A stretch of 64,000 nucleotides of DNA from Nocardioides mangrovi (GTDB taxonomy: Bacteria; Actinomycetota; Actinomycetes; Propionibacteriales; Nocardioidaceae): assembly GCF_020073815.1 (NCBI RefSeq), contig NZ_JAIQZJ010000001.1:496001-560000 (forward strand). The letters are read 5' to 3'. Below the pieces are notes generated by a model. It was not told the DNA's origin and did not search any database. It saw only the letters and a list, made by a program, of their open reading frames with translations. The position numbers and the translations under genes were made by a program. Below, piece by piece: positions 53,118 to 61,966 of this stretch. Every line of letters starts with the position of its first letter. The first letter of the stretch is position 1.

Positions 53118-54233
53118 TCAGTCGATGGCGAGCGCCGCCAGGCGCCATCCGTCGGCGGACTCCTCGACCATCCCGGTGACCTCCAGCTCGCGGAGCGTGG
53201 CGTGGGTGCCGTCGGCCGTCAGTCCCGCCACGCGCGCGATCGACAGCGGCGAGGCGCCGCGGCCGAGAGGCACCGCGTCGAGCACCACCCGCTGCCGGTC
53301 GGTCAGCGCGTCCCGCGCGCGGTCTCGCCCCCGGGGTCGGTCGAGGAGGTGCTCGCCGGCCGAGCCGAGCACCTCGAGCACCTCGGCGCCGGAGGTCACC
53401 AGGCCCGCCGCACCGCTGCGGACCAGCTCGTGGACCCCGCCCGACGCGGCGCTCGTGACGGGGCCGGGGACGCCGAGCAGGTGCCGGTTGAGACGGCCCG
53501 CCCAGTTGGCGGTGTTGAGCGCACCACTGCGCAGCGCCGCCTCGACGACCACCGTCCCCTCGGTCATCGCGGCGATGAGGCGGTTGCGGGTCAGGAACCT
53601 GACCCGCATCGCGGCGCCACCCGGCACCGTCTCGGAAACCACCGCACCGGTCGTCGCGATGTGGGCGAGCAGGTCGGCGTGCCGCGGCGGGTAGACGCTG
53701 TCCGCGCCGCACGCCAGCACCGCGACCGTCGGGACGTCGACCGAGATCGCACCGCGATGGGCGGCCTGGTCGATGCCGTAGGCCGCGCCCGAGACCACGA
53801 CCCGTCCGGACTCCGCCACGTCGGCGGCCAGCTCACGGGCGATGTCGACGCCGTAGGTCGTGGCCGCCCGCGAGCCGACGACGGCCAGCGACCCGGCGAT
53901 CCGGTCGAGGCGCAGCGGGCCGCGGACCCACAGCCCCAGCGGGACTCCCCCGCGCTCCTGCACCGGGCCCGCGTGCGCGAGGTCGTCGAGACCGCCGGGC
54001 CACTCCTCGTCGCCCGGGACGACGAACCGCAGCCCGGCACGGGCGGCGCGCTCGAGATCCCGCTGGGCGTCGACCTCCGCCTGGAGCACCCGTGGCCTCG
54101 TCTCCGGACTGGCGCGCAGGCCGTCGAGGACAGCGACCGCGCCGACGTCGGTCACGGCGCCGAGCATCGAGAGCCGTCCGGGCTCCACGATCCGGCCCAG
54201 GGTCATCCGGGCGAGCCGGTCGGCGTCGGTCAT
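53118..54233 (-). CDS. dprA: DNA-processing protein DprA/Smf
   Basis: 371 residues from ATG at 54233, overlapping the yifB stop (ATGA). The Rossmann-like DprA core has AVVGSRAATTYG, VVSGAAYGIDQAAH, ACGADSVYPPRH and RNRLIAAMTEGTVVVEA. A C-terminal winged helix follows (about 310-370). It loads RecA on incoming single-stranded DNA in transformable bacteria; in most actinobacteria its role is uncertain. Confidence 0.9.
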   Translation of the reverse strand: MTDADRLARMTLGRIVEPGRLSMLGAVTDVGAVAVLDGLRASPETRPRVLQAEVDAQRDLERAARAGLRFVVPGDEEWPGGLDDLAHAGPVQERGGVPLGLWVRGPLRLDRIAGSLAVVGSRAATTYGVDIARELAADVAESGRVVVSGAAYGIDQAAHRGAISVDVPTVAVLACGADSVYPPRHADLLAHIATTGAVVSETVPGGAAMRVRFLTRNRLIAAMTEGTVVVEAALRSGALNTANWAGRLNRHLLGVPGPVTSAASGGVHELVRSGAAGLVTSGAEVLEVLGSAGEHLLDRPRGRDRARDALTDRQRVVLDAVPLGRGASPLSIARVAGLTADGTHATLRELEVTGMVEESADGWRLAALAID

Positions 54234-55816
54234 GAGACCCGCTCCAGCATCGCCACCAGCAGCGGGTCGCCGGTCCGCAGGCACAGGGCGGTCTCCACCT
54301 CGGCGATCCCCGGGGAGGAGAGCCGACGCAGGTCGGCGACCGTCCAGGCGACCCGGTGGACCCGGGTCGCCCCGCGTCGCGAGAGGGCACCGCCGTAGAC
54401 CTGGTCGTCGAGCAGGCGCTGACCCCGCGGCGGAAGGGGCCACCGCTCACGCAGTGCCGGACCCGGCGCGTGGGCGTTGAGGCGCCAGCTCTCCCGGCCG
54501 AACCGGTCGGCCTGCCGCAGCCGCGCCTCCTCGACCCGGGCCCGGATGCTCGCCGACGACTCCGGCACCGAGAGCGGATCGGGTCGGTCGCCCCTGCGCA
54601 GGGCCCGCAGGTTGCGCACGATGTCGACCCGGTCGGCCACGGGTCCGGTAGCCCGCATCTGGTAGTCACGCACCGCCCGCGGCGCGCACTGGCACCGGCT
54701 GCTGCGCTGGTCCTTGGTCCACTCGCCGCAGGGACACGGGTTGCACGCGAGCACCACCATCCCGCGGGCGGGGAGCGTCACCGACTCCTCCTGGCGGGCG
54801 ATCGTGACGTCACCGCTCTCGAGCGGCTGCCGGAGGGCCTCGATCACGTCGGAGCGGAAGAGCGGGAACTCGTCGAGGAAGAGCACGCCCGCGTGGGCGC
54901 GGCTCACCTCTCCGGGCCGGACGGCACCGCTGCCGCCTCCGATGAGGCTGGCCTTGCTCGCGTCGTGGTGGGGCGCCGAGAACGGCGGCCGGACCAGCAT
55001 CCCCGCGCTGGGGTCGAGGATGCCGGCGAGGGAGTGGACCGCCGTCAGCTCCAACGACTCGGAGCGGGTCAGGTCGGGCAGCAGCCCCGGGATCCGCTCG
55101 GCCACGCTGGTCTTGCCCGAGCCCTTGGGCCCCGACAGCAGCAGGTGGTGGCCGCCGGCCGCCGCGACCTCGACCGCGAAGCGGACGTCCTCCATGCCGA
55201 GCAGGTCGGACATGTCCGTCTCCTCGAGCCGGTCCTCGCCGCGCCAGCTGAGCAGCCGGGCACCGGACATCGGCGCCACCGGCGGCGCCTCGGGCACCTC
55301 CTCCCCACGGAGCTCGGCGACGACCTGGGCGAGGGACCGCATCCCGAAGACCTCCATGTCGGGCACCATCGCGGCCTCCCGCGCCTGCGGCTCGGGCACG
55401 AACACCCGCCGGATGCCGCGCTCGGCGGCCGCCAGGACCATCGGCAGGGCGCCGGCGACCGCGCGGAGGTTGCCGTCGAGGGTGAGCTCGCCGATGAACG
55501 CGGTCGCCTCGAGCGGCTCCACCGGGACCGAGCCGTCGGCGGCGAGCACCGACACCGCGACCGCCAGGTCGAAGTGGGTGCCTCGCTTGACCAGGTCGGC
55601 CGGCGACAGCAACACCGTGATCCGCTTGGTGGCGGGCCAGGTGAGCCCGCTGTTGACGACGGCCATCCGGCACCGGTCGGGCGCCTCGTTGAGCATCGAG
55701 TCGGGGCGCCCCACCAGGGTCAGGCCGGCCTGACCGGGAGAGACGTCGGTCTGGACGTCGACGAGGTGGCCCACGGCGCCGTTGAGGGACACGGCGCGGG
55801 TCGTGGAGACGGCCAT
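54230..55816 (-). CDS. YifB/ComM-type Mg-chelatase-like AAA+ helicase
   Basis: 528 residues. A Lon-protease-like N-terminal domain (about 20-170) precedes an AAA+ module: Walker A GPKGSGKTS, Walker B LFLDEF, sensor ALRQPLESG, and a zinc-knuckle-like CNPCPCG...CQC insert. ComM promotes branch migration during transformation. It shares one base with the end of yraN (TGATG). Confidence 0.9.
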   Translation of the reverse strand: MAVSTTRAVSLNGAVGHLVDVQTDVSPGQAGLTLVGRPDSMLNEAPDRCRMAVVNSGLTWPATKRITVLLSPADLVKRGTHFDLAVAVSVLAADGSVPVEPLEATAFIGELTLDGNLRAVAGALPMVLAAAERGIRRVFVPEPQAREAAMVPDMEVFGMRSLAQVVAELRGEEVPEAPPVAPMSGARLLSWRGEDRLEETDMSDLLGMEDVRFAVEVAAAGGHHLLLSGPKGSGKTSVAERIPGLLPDLTRSESLELTAVHSLAGILDPSAGMLVRPPFSAPHHDASKASLIGGGSGAVRPGEVSRAHAGVLFLDEFPLFRSDVIEALRQPLESGDVTIARQEESVTLPARGMVVLACNPCPCGEWTKDQRSSRCQCAPRAVRDYQMRATGPVADRVDIVRNLRALRRGDRPDPLSVPESSASIRARVEEARLRQADRFGRESWRLNAHAPGPALRERWPLPPRGQRLLDDQVYGGALSRRGATRVHRVAWTVADLRRLSSPGIAEVETALCLRTGDPLLVAMLERVS

Positions 55817-56187
55817 CAGCCGATCCCCCGCACGTGCTCGACGACCGAGGGGCCGCGCCGCGGCCGCAGGACCGCGACCAGGTCGACCCGCACGTCGGGC
55901 ACCGTCACCCCGTGGGCGGCCTGCCAGGCCGTGCCGAGCCGGCGCAGCCGGTCCAGCTTGGCGTCCCCGACCGCCTCGTGCGGGGTGCCGTGGTCGAGGC
56001 TGCTGCGCGTCTTGACCTCGCAGACGACCAGCACGTGCCCCTCACGCAGCACGAGGTCGATCTCGCCCGCGGAGCACCTCCAGTTGCGGTCGAGCACGAC
56101 CATCCCCGCCGCCACGAGGTGCTGCTCGGCGATCCGCTCGCCCATCTCCCCCAACGCGTGCCGCTGGGCTGCCGTTGTACCCGTCAT
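55816..56187 (-). CDS. YraN-family endonuclease-fold protein (UPF0102)
   Basis: 123 residues. The restriction-endonuclease-like core is visible: GERIAEQHL, RNWRCSAGEIDLVL (Glu-Ile-Asp) and VVCEVKTRSS (Glu-x-Lys). Function is unproven. It heads the yraN-yifB-dprA unit typical of actinobacteria. Confidence 0.88.
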   Translation of the reverse strand: MTGTTAAQRHALGEMGERIAEQHLVAAGMVVLDRNWRCSAGEIDLVLREGHVLVVCEVKTRSSLDHGTPHEAVGDAKLDRLRRLGTAWQAAHGVTVPDVRVDLVAVLRPRRGPSVVEHVRGIG

Positions 56188-56310
56188 GTCCGTGACCTCC
56201 TGACCGCCAGGGTGGCGGCCGGGACGGACGGGCGGGCCGAGGTCAGGACCGAGCTGTGGAGAAGCTGGTCAGAGGCGCCGCTGTGGAGAGAAAGTGGCTC
56301 CGCAGAAGGG

Positions 56311-56619
56311 TCAGCTCTTGGGCAGGTCGATCTCGGAGGGGCTGAGCTCCTCGACGTTGACGTCCTTGAAGGTCAGCACCTTGACGTTCTTGGCGAAGCG
56401 GGCCGGGCGGTACATGTCCCAGACCCAGGCGTCGCTCATCGAGACCTCGAAGAAGACGTCGCCGGCCTCGGTGCGGGCCTTCACGTCGACCTGGTTGCAC
56501 AGGTAGAAGCGACGATCGGTCTCGACCACGTACTTGAAGATCCCGACGACGTCGCGGTACTCCCGATAGAGCGTCAGCTCCATCTCGGTCTCGTACTTCT
56601 CGAGGTCCTCCGCGCTCAC
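56311..56619 (-). CDS. DUF2469-family protein
   Basis: 102 residues from GTG at 56619. The conserved opening SAEDLEKYETEMELTLYREYRDVV and core VDVKARTEAGDVFFEVSMSDAWVWDMYRP match the DUF2469 family, nearly invariant in actinobacteria beside rnhB and yraN. Function is unknown. A minus-strand TAGAGT (56627-56632) 7 nt upstream suggests a leaderless start separate from rnhB. Confidence 0.9.
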   Translation of the reverse strand: MSAEDLEKYETEMELTLYREYRDVVGIFKYVVETDRRFYLCNQVDVKARTEAGDVFFEVSMSDAWVWDMYRPARFAKNVKVLTFKDVNVEELSPSEIDLPKS

Positions 56620-56626
56620 GACGCCG

Positions 56627-56632
56627 ACTCTA
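56627..56632 (-). promoter_or_regulatory. -10 box of the DUF2469 gene
   Basis: Minus-strand TAGAGT, 7 nt before the GTG start codon. Confidence 0.4.
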
Positions 56633-56656
56633 TCCCGGTCGGGCTACCGTGCCGGG

Positions 56657-56815
56657 ATGGTCGCGGGTGTCGTGCTGTGCGGGCCGCGCCGCGGAGGGCT
56701 GGACGGCCGGCCGACGGGGACCTACGAGCGCCTGATGGCCCGCTTCCTCGCTCGCACCCACGCCGCCGACCGTGCCGGGATGGTCGCCCTGGGTCCAGAT
56801 CAGTACGCCGTCTAG
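56657..56815 (+). CDS. Possible 52-residue ORF antisense to the rnhB-DUF2469 gap
   Basis: ATG at 56657 lies 6 nt behind TACCGT (56645-56650). The ORF encodes MVAGVVLCGPRRGG...TYERLMARFLARTHAAD and stops at a CTAG that also provides the rnhB stop on the other strand. It fills the 192-nt rnhB-DUF2469 gap. No homologue is recognised and it may be chance; it is listed because promoter, start and stop fit the gap. Confidence 0.22.
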   Translation: MVAGVVLCGPRRGGLDGRPTGTYERLMARFLARTHAADRAGMVALGPDQYAV

Positions 56816-57567
56816 AGCAGGGTCTCCACGACCTCGTCGCCGTCGAGCGCGTCGGCGGGGACGGCGAGCGGCGCGTCGCCGGCTCCCTCGCCCCACGGGG
56901 AGTAGGTGCCGGGCAGCCGCCAGGACATCCGGTGGTGCGGGCTCGGGCCGTGCTCGGCGAGGGCCGCGATGTGCTCGGGGGCGGAGTAGCCCTTGTTGAC
57001 GGCCCAGCCGTACTCCGGGTGCTCGTCGGCGAGCTCGACCATGATCTGGTCGCGGGCGGTCTTCGCGAGGATGCTCGCGGCGGCGACGGCCGCGCAGCGC
57101 AGGTCGGCCTTGATCATGGTGACCACCGGCGGGACGGTCTCCACCACCACCGGTGGCCCGAGGAGCGTGCCCTGCTCCGGGGACGTCAGGTAGTCGTGGT
57201 TGCCGTCGAGCAGCACCGTGTCCGGGAGCACCGACAGCTGCGCCATCGCCCGGTGCCCCGCGAGCCGGAGGCCGGCGATGATGCCGAACTCGTCGATCTC
57301 GGCCGGGCTCGCGTGCCCGACGGCGTACGGCGCCGCCCAGCGCTGGATCCGCGGCACCAGCCGCCGGCGGGCCTCCGCGGTCAGGAGCTTGCTGTCGCGG
57401 ACCCCCTGCGGTGCGGTCCTCGTGGTCTCGGTGACGACGACCATGCCGACGGTGACCGGGCCGCACAGCGCGCCCCGCCCGACCTCGTCGCTGCACGCGA
57501 GCGAGGTGATGCCCCCGCGGAGCATGCGCCGCTCGATGCGGAGGGACGGAGGTGTGGTCGGGGCCAA
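56812..57567 (-). CDS. rnhB: Ribonuclease HII
   Basis: 251 residues from TTG at 57567, chosen because PSLRIERRML, conserved in actinobacterial RnhB, lies before the next ATG (57525) and GAGG precedes the TTG. The active site is SDEVGRGALCGPV, with a further Asp in LLDGNHDYL and the conserved AVNKGYSAPEHIAAL. It removes ribonucleotides from DNA. It lies 7 nt after lepB. Confidence 0.92.
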   Translation of the reverse strand: MAPTTPPSLRIERRMLRGGITSLACSDEVGRGALCGPVTVGMVVVTETTRTAPQGVRDSKLLTAEARRRLVPRIQRWAAPYAVGHASPAEIDEFGIIAGLRLAGHRAMAQLSVLPDTVLLDGNHDYLTSPEQGTLLGPPVVVETVPPVVTMIKADLRCAAVAAASILAKTARDQIMVELADEHPEYGWAVNKGYSAPEHIAALAEHGPSPHHRMSWRLPGTYSPWGEGAGDAPLAVPADALDGDEVVETLL

Positions 57568-57574
57568 CGGGACC

Positions 57575-58399
57575 TCAGGAGGGGTCGGGGACGTCCGCGA
57601 AGGTGTCGGGCCGGTGCAGGAACGTGAAGCGGTCGCGCGGCCACAGCAGCGTGAACACCTTGCCGACCACGTCGTCGACGTCGACGTACGGGTTGCGGGT
57701 GCAGTCGGTCTCGTCCGGCTTGCACATGTGCGCCGACGAGTCGGCGGAGTGGCTGCGGTTGTCGCCCATCACGAAGAGGTGCCCGGCCGGGATCGGGCCG
57801 ATCGTCCAGTTCTTGGTGCAGTCGTCGACCATCGGCCCGTAGCAGTCCTGGCCGTCGAGCTTGGCGTAGTCCTTCTCGTTGAGCGGCTGGCCGTTGACCA
57901 GGAGCCGGCCCTGGTCGTCGCAGCACTTGATGGTGTCGCCGGCGACGCCGATCACCCGCTTCACGAGGTGCCCGCCGGTCGGGTAGAGGCCCACCTTGGC
58001 GAGCAGCTTGCCGACGCCGGAGGTCGGGCCCGCCGACTCCTCGGCGTCGAGCCAGCCGCCCGGGTCGTCGAAGACGACGACGTCACCGCGCTGCGGCGTC
58101 CCGCCCAGCCAGTACGACGGCTTCTCGACCAGGATCCGGTCGTTCTTGACCAGCCCGGGCTCCATCGACTCCGACGGGATGTAGAAGGCCTGGATGAAGA
58201 GCGCCTTGATGACGATCGCCAGGACCAGCGCGACCCCGAGCAGCAGGATCGTCTCCTGCCACACCGGCAGGTGCTTCTTCTGCTTCTTGCCCGGCTTCCC
58301 CGGCGTCGCGGCCGCCTCGTCGGAGGCCTGGACGGCAGAAGACCGCGACTCCGGCTCGTCGGGTACGACGGGGGCCGGGTCGCGGTCTTCGATGTTCAC
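57575..58399 (-). CDS. lepB: Signal peptidase I
   Basis: 274 residues from GTG at 58399. A polar N-terminus, one transmembrane helix (about 50-72), the catalytic Ser in YIPSESMEPGL, and Lys in LVKRVIGVAGD form the dyad. GDNRSHSADSS is the conserved box E. It cleaves signal peptides on the outer face of the membrane. A -10-like TAACCT (58406-58411, minus) is 6 nt from the start. Confidence 0.93.
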   Translation of the reverse strand: MNIEDRDPAPVVPDEPESRSSAVQASDEAAATPGKPGKKQKKHLPVWQETILLLGVALVLAIVIKALFIQAFYIPSESMEPGLVKNDRILVEKPSYWLGGTPQRGDVVVFDDPGGWLDAEESAGPTSGVGKLLAKVGLYPTGGHLVKRVIGVAGDTIKCCDDQGRLLVNGQPLNEKDYAKLDGQDCYGPMVDDCTKNWTIGPIPAGHLFVMGDNRSHSADSSAHMCKPDETDCTRNPYVDVDDVVGKVFTLLWPRDRFTFLHRPDTFADVPDPS

Positions 58400-58405
58400 G
58401 CGGTG

Positions 58406-58411
58406 AGGTTA
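58406..58411 (-). promoter_or_regulatory. -10 box of lepB
   Basis: Minus-strand TAACCT, 6 nt before the GTG start codon, consistent with leaderless initiation. Confidence 0.35.
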
Positions 58412-58432
58412 GACGAGGTGCCTGAGAGGCTC

Positions 58433-58783
58433 TCAGGCCTCCCGGCGCTCCTTGATCTTGGCCTTCTTGCCGCGGAGGTTGCGCAGGTAGTAGAGCTTCG
58501 CGCGGCGGACGTCACCGCGGGTGACGACCTCGACCTGCTCGAAGATCGGGGAGTTCAGCGGGAAGGTGCGCTCGACACCGACGCCGAAGGAGACCTTGCG
58601 GACGGTGAAGGTGCGACCCACGCCGGAGCCGTGGACGCGGATGACGACGCCCTGGAAGACCTGGATGCGGGACCGGTTGCCCTCGACGACCTTGACGTGC
58701 ACCTTGACGGTGTCACCGGCGCGGAACTCCGGCAGGTCGGTCCGCTTGATCGAGTTGCCGAGCTCGGCAATGACGTTGCTCAT
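58433..58783 (-). CDS. rplS: 50S ribosomal protein L19
   Basis: 116 residues, exact family length, from ATG at 58783 with GAGGAG upstream. Typical L19 sequence: [40 protein letters not shown] and closing [18 protein letters not shown]. It sits at the 30S-50S interface. Confidence 0.96.
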   Translation of the reverse strand: MSNVIAELGNSIKRTDLPEFRAGDTVKVHVKVVEGNRSRIQVFQGVVIRVHGSGVGRTFTVRKVSFGVGVERTFPLNSPIFEQVEVVTRGDVRRAKLYYLRNLRGKKAKIKERREA

Positions 58784-59139
58784 TGTTCTCCTCGCGAGTG
58801 CCACAGGTCAGCCGCGGTACGGGGATGGTCATGCAGTTGTCGCTGGTCCGAGCCTGGTGGCCGGCGGCGCCACGCTCCCCCTGTGGCAGGAGGTGGTGCG
58901 GATCCCGTCGGATGTTCTGTCGGGCGATCCTTGTTTGGCCGGCTGGACCGAGGGTCAAGTCTGCCACAGCCGCTTCAGCCGCGGCGAATCCGCTGAGGTG
59001 ACGCAGGTGGGGGCTGTCGAGCTGGTTGTCGTCACGGTGCGTGCATGAGTGCCGCCGACGAGGGAGCCGTGCCGGAGGCACGGCGACTGAGGAGAAGGTG
59101 CTCAGGTGCGTGCCGGGGCGGCAGCCAGCCGACTCTGCC
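58784..59139 (-). other. trmD-rplS intergenic region
   Basis: 356 nt without a supported gene. It contains a perfect hairpin CCGTGCC-GGA-GGCACGG (59067-59083), just downstream of trmD, which may end or attenuate the rpsP-trmD transcript. A minus-strand TTGACC near 58953 could be the -35 of an rplS promoter, but no convincing -10 is at the right distance. Confidence 0.45.
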
Positions 59140-60291
59140 CTACCTGGGTCGCCTCTTGGTCAGGCGTACGGCGCCGGGGATCGGCTCGCCGGGCTGGAGG
59201 CGGTAGCCCGCCTTCTTGTACATCCGCTGGTTGCGGGCGCTGCCCGCGCCGGTGAAGAGCGAGTACGTCGTGGCGGCGGCGGGCGCGAGCTCCTCGATCC
59301 GCTCGAGCAGCGTGCGGCCGAGCCCGCGGCCGGCGAGGTCGGGGGCGACCATGAGCCGGCCGATCTCCCACTCCTCGCCGTCCAGCGACGCACGCACCGC
59401 GCCGACGAGGCGGCCCGCCGAGCGGGCGACGAGGACCGTGTCGCGGGCGATCCAGGCGCGCAGCTCGTCGTACGACTCGTGCAGCGCGGGGATGCGGACG
59501 CCCGGGTTGTCGTGCATCTCCTGCACCCAGCAGGCGCGCTGGAGCGTGTAGAGCTCGCCGGCGTCGGCGGGCTCGACGGGCCGGATCTCGACGTCGTCGA
59601 GGAGCGTCGAGGCCGGCAGCAGGTCCGGGCGTCGCGCCGCCGTACGACGGACCGCCTGGTCGCGCCGCCAGGCCGCGATCGCGGCGTGGTCGCCGGACAG
59701 CAGCACCGGCGGCACGTCGAGGCCGCGCCACGACGCGGGCTTCGTGTAGACGGGGTACTCCAGCAGCCCGTCCTCGTGGGACTCCTCGGTCAGCGACTCC
59801 GCGTTGCCCATGAAGCCGGGCACCAGCCGCACGACGGCCTCGGTGACCGCGAGCGCGGCGACCTCTCCCCCGTTGAGCACGTAGTCGCCGAGCGAGATCT
59901 CCCGCACCTCGGCGCGGCTGCCGACCTCGTCGATCACCCGCTGGTCGATGCCCTCGTAGCGCCCGCAGGCGAAGACGATCCGCTCCCGCGTCGCCAGCTC
60001 GCGAGCCACGGCCTGGGTGAAGGGCTGCCCCGACGGGGTCGTGAAGACCACGGTGGCGGGGCCGTCCGCCAGCAGCTCGTCGAGGGCCTCGCCCCACGGC
60101 TCCGGCTTCATCACCATGCCGGCGCCGCCGCCGTAGGGCGTGTCGTCGACGGTGCGGTGCCGGTCGTGGGTCCACGCGCGCAGGTCGTGGACCCGGACGT
60201 CGATGAGGCCCTTCTCCCTCGCCTTGCCCGCGAGCGAGAGCTCGAGCGGGGCGAGGTAGTCGGGGAAGATCGTGAGGACGTCGATGCGCAT
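59140..60291 (-). CDS. trmD: tRNA (guanine-37-N1)-methyltransferase fused to a GNAT acetyltransferase
   Basis: 383 residues. Residues 1 to about 232 are TrmD, with the SPOUT knot motifs [24 protein letters not shown] and [15 protein letters not shown]. From about 235 a GNAT domain follows ([22 protein letters not shown] ... [22 protein letters not shown]), with the R/Q-x-x-G-x-G/A acetyl-CoA loop as [12 protein letters not shown]. TrmD makes m1G37 to prevent frameshifting. Whether the GNAT part modifies a tRNA, protein or small molecule is unknown. The gene follows rimM by 9 nt. Confidence 0.92.
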   Translation of the reverse strand: MRIDVLTIFPDYLAPLELSLAGKAREKGLIDVRVHDLRAWTHDRHRTVDDTPYGGGAGMVMKPEPWGEALDELLADGPATVVFTTPSGQPFTQAVARELATRERIVFACGRYEGIDQRVIDEVGSRAEVREISLGDYVLNGGEVAALAVTEAVVRLVPGFMGNAESLTEESHEDGLLEYPVYTKPASWRGLDVPPVLLSGDHAAIAAWRRDQAVRRTAARRPDLLPASTLLDDVEIRPVEPADAGELYTLQRACWVQEMHDNPGVRIPALHESYDELRAWIARDTVLVARSAGRLVGAVRASLDGEEWEIGRLMVAPDLAGRGLGRTLLERIEELAPAAATTYSLFTGAGSARNQRMYKKAGYRLQPGEPIPGAVRLTKRRPR

Positions 60292-60300
60292 CGGTCGCCC

Positions 60301-60849
60301 TCAGCCCTCGTCGGGCAGCGGGGTCACCAGTCCCGGGCGGTCGGCGATCACGACCCGGCCGCCGGCGACGTCGACCTCGGGCACGAGCGCCTTGACGAAG
60401 GGGACGAGCGTGTCGCGCCCGTCCGGGGTGCGGACGGCCAGCAGGTCCTGGGCGCCGCCGTGGACGACGCCGGTGACCTCGCCGAGGTGCGTGCCCTCGA
60501 CGTCGTACGCCGCCAGCCCGGTCAGCTGGTGGTCGTAGAACTCGTCGGGGTCGTCCGGCGACGCGTCGGCGGGGATGTCGGCGCGCAGGAGGATCCCGCG
60601 GGCCGCCTCGGCGGCGCTGCGGTCAGGGATCTCCTCGAAGCGCACCAGCAGCACCGACTGGTGCCACTTGGTCGTCGCGACCGTGAGCGTCCGGTGCGGG
60701 GTGTGCGACCCGCGCGGCGGCTCGACGCGGAGCACCGCCCCACGGGCGAAGCGTCGCTCCGGCTCGTCGGTGCGGACGTCGACGGTGACGTCGCCCCGGA
60801 TGCCGTGCGGCTTGCCGATGCGGCCCACGAGGACCTCGATCGTCTCCAC
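60301..60849 (-). CDS. rimM: 16S rRNA processing protein RimM
   Basis: 182 residues from GTG at 60849. N-terminal VGRIGKPHGIRGDVTVDVRTDEPERRF and the PRC-barrel part (DDPDEFYDHQLTGLAAYD...GEVTGVVHGGAQDLLAV, ending LVPFVKALVPEVD) are typical. It assists 30S head assembly with S19. Its position between the KH gene and trmD is conserved. Confidence 0.94.
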   Translation of the reverse strand: METIEVLVGRIGKPHGIRGDVTVDVRTDEPERRFARGAVLRVEPPRGSHTPHRTLTVATTKWHQSVLLVRFEEIPDRSAAEAARGILLRADIPADASPDDPDEFYDHQLTGLAAYDVEGTHLGEVTGVVHGGAQDLLAVRTPDGRDTLVPFVKALVPEVDVAGGRVVIADRPGLVTPLPDEG

Positions 60850-60884
60850 TCACTACCTCTCGATGAAACCCGGGAATGCAGAAC

Positions 60885-60912
60885 GGGTGCCGCCCCCGGA
60901 GGGGCGACACCC
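60885..60912 (-). terminator. Hairpin between the KH-domain gene and rimM
   Basis: Arms 60885-60896 and 60901-60912 pair at 11 of 12 positions with a tetraloop (CGGA on the plus strand). No U-tract follows on the minus strand. It may reduce read-through or stabilise the rpsP-KH mRNA. Confidence 0.5.
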
Positions 60913-60934
60913 ATTCAAGCGGTGTTGCTGCGTC

Positions 60935-61177
60935 TCAGCGACGCCGGTCCACGTCGACGAAGTCGATGCGTGCCCCACCACGACCCGCGAGCGCGGAGAT
61001 CACGGTGCGGAACGCCGTGGCGGTGCGCCCGCCCCGGCCGATCACCTTGCCGAGGTCGTCGGGGTGCACCCGGACCTCGAGGATCGAGCCACGGCGGAGC
61101 TGCTTGTCGCGCACGACGACGTCGTCCGGGTTGTCGACGACGCCGCGGACCAGGTGCTCCAGCGCCTCGGCGAGCAT
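60935..61177 (-). CDS. KH-domain RNA-binding protein (KhpA-like, UPF0109)
   Basis: 80 residues, 5 nt after rpsP. The type II KH loop GKVIGRGGRTATAFRTVI binds RNA. KhpA-like proteins are small RNA-binding regulators tied to cell division and sRNA function in Gram-positives. Position between rpsP and rimM is conserved in actinobacteria. Confidence 0.92.
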   Translation of the reverse strand: MLAEALEHLVRGVVDNPDDVVVRDKQLRRGSILEVRVHPDDLGKVIGRGGRTATAFRTVISALAGRGGARIDFVDVDRRR

Positions 61178-61182
61178 GGCGC

Positions 61183-61722
61183 TCAGGACTCGGCCTTCTC
61201 GGCGTCGCCCTCGGCGGCGGCCGGAGCCTCGTCAGCGGCAGCCTCGGCGGCCGGGGCCTCCTCGGCGGGGGCCTCCTCGGCGGGAGCCTCCTCGGCGGCC
61301 GGGGCCTCCTCGGCGGGCTTCTCGTCGGCCTTCTTCTTGGCGGCGGACTTCTTGGTCACCGCGTCGCCCTTGGGCTCGTTCGCGGCGTCCTTGAGGGCCT
61401 CGTTGAAGATCGCGAGCTTGTCCGGCTTGGGAGCGGCGACCTGGAGGGTGCCCTCCTGGCCCGGCAGGCCCTTGAACTTCTGCCAGTCGCCGGTGATCTT
61501 GAGGATCGCCTCGACGGCCTCGGACGGCTGGGCGCCGACGCCGAGCCAGTACTGCGCCCGGTCGGAGGTGACGTCGATGTACGACGGGTCCTCCTTGGGG
61601 TGGTACTTGCCGATCTCCTCGATCACGCGACCGTCGCGCTTCTTGCGCGAGTCGACGACGACGATGCGGTACTGCGGCACCCGGATCTTGCCCAGGCGCT
61701 TCAAACGGATCTTGACGGCCAC
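61183..61722 (-). CDS. rpsP: 30S ribosomal protein S16 with acidic Ala/Glu tail
   Basis: 179 residues from GTG at 61722, starting the S16 core ([21 protein letters not shown]). The core ends near residue 115. A Lys/Ala link ([12 protein letters not shown]) then leads to about 45 residues of repeated EEAPA units. GAGGAGA lies about 10 nt before the GTG. First gene of the rpsP-KH-rimM-trmD operon. Confidence 0.94.
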   Translation of the reverse strand: MAVKIRLKRLGKIRVPQYRIVVVDSRKKRDGRVIEEIGKYHPKEDPSYIDVTSDRAQYWLGVGAQPSEAVEAILKITGDWQKFKGLPGQEGTLQVAAPKPDKLAIFNEALKDAANEPKGDAVTKKSAAKKKADEKPAEEAPAAEEAPAEEAPAEEAPAAEAAADEAPAAAEGDAEKAES

Positions 61723-61966
61723 GTTTGTGGTGTCTCCTCGGAAGTTGTGTGTGGTGAGGAACCGCGCACCGGGTGGGGAACACCAGGTCGGGACCTCGAT
61801 GGGCACTGCGCCACCGGGTGAGAGGGTCCGAGGGCGCAGGACTCAGCCGAGAAGTCTGCCAGACGTACTGCCGACCGGAGAAATCGGCCGCGGTGCGACG
61901 CCGGCGCGAAGCGGCACGGAGCGGAGCTCCGTTGCGGGGCGCCGCAATCCGGGTGAGGGTGGCTGC

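Noticed and set aside
58784..59139. Riboswitch or ncRNA in the trmD-rplS gap
   Set aside because: Only one short hairpin is visible and no known consensus is recognised.
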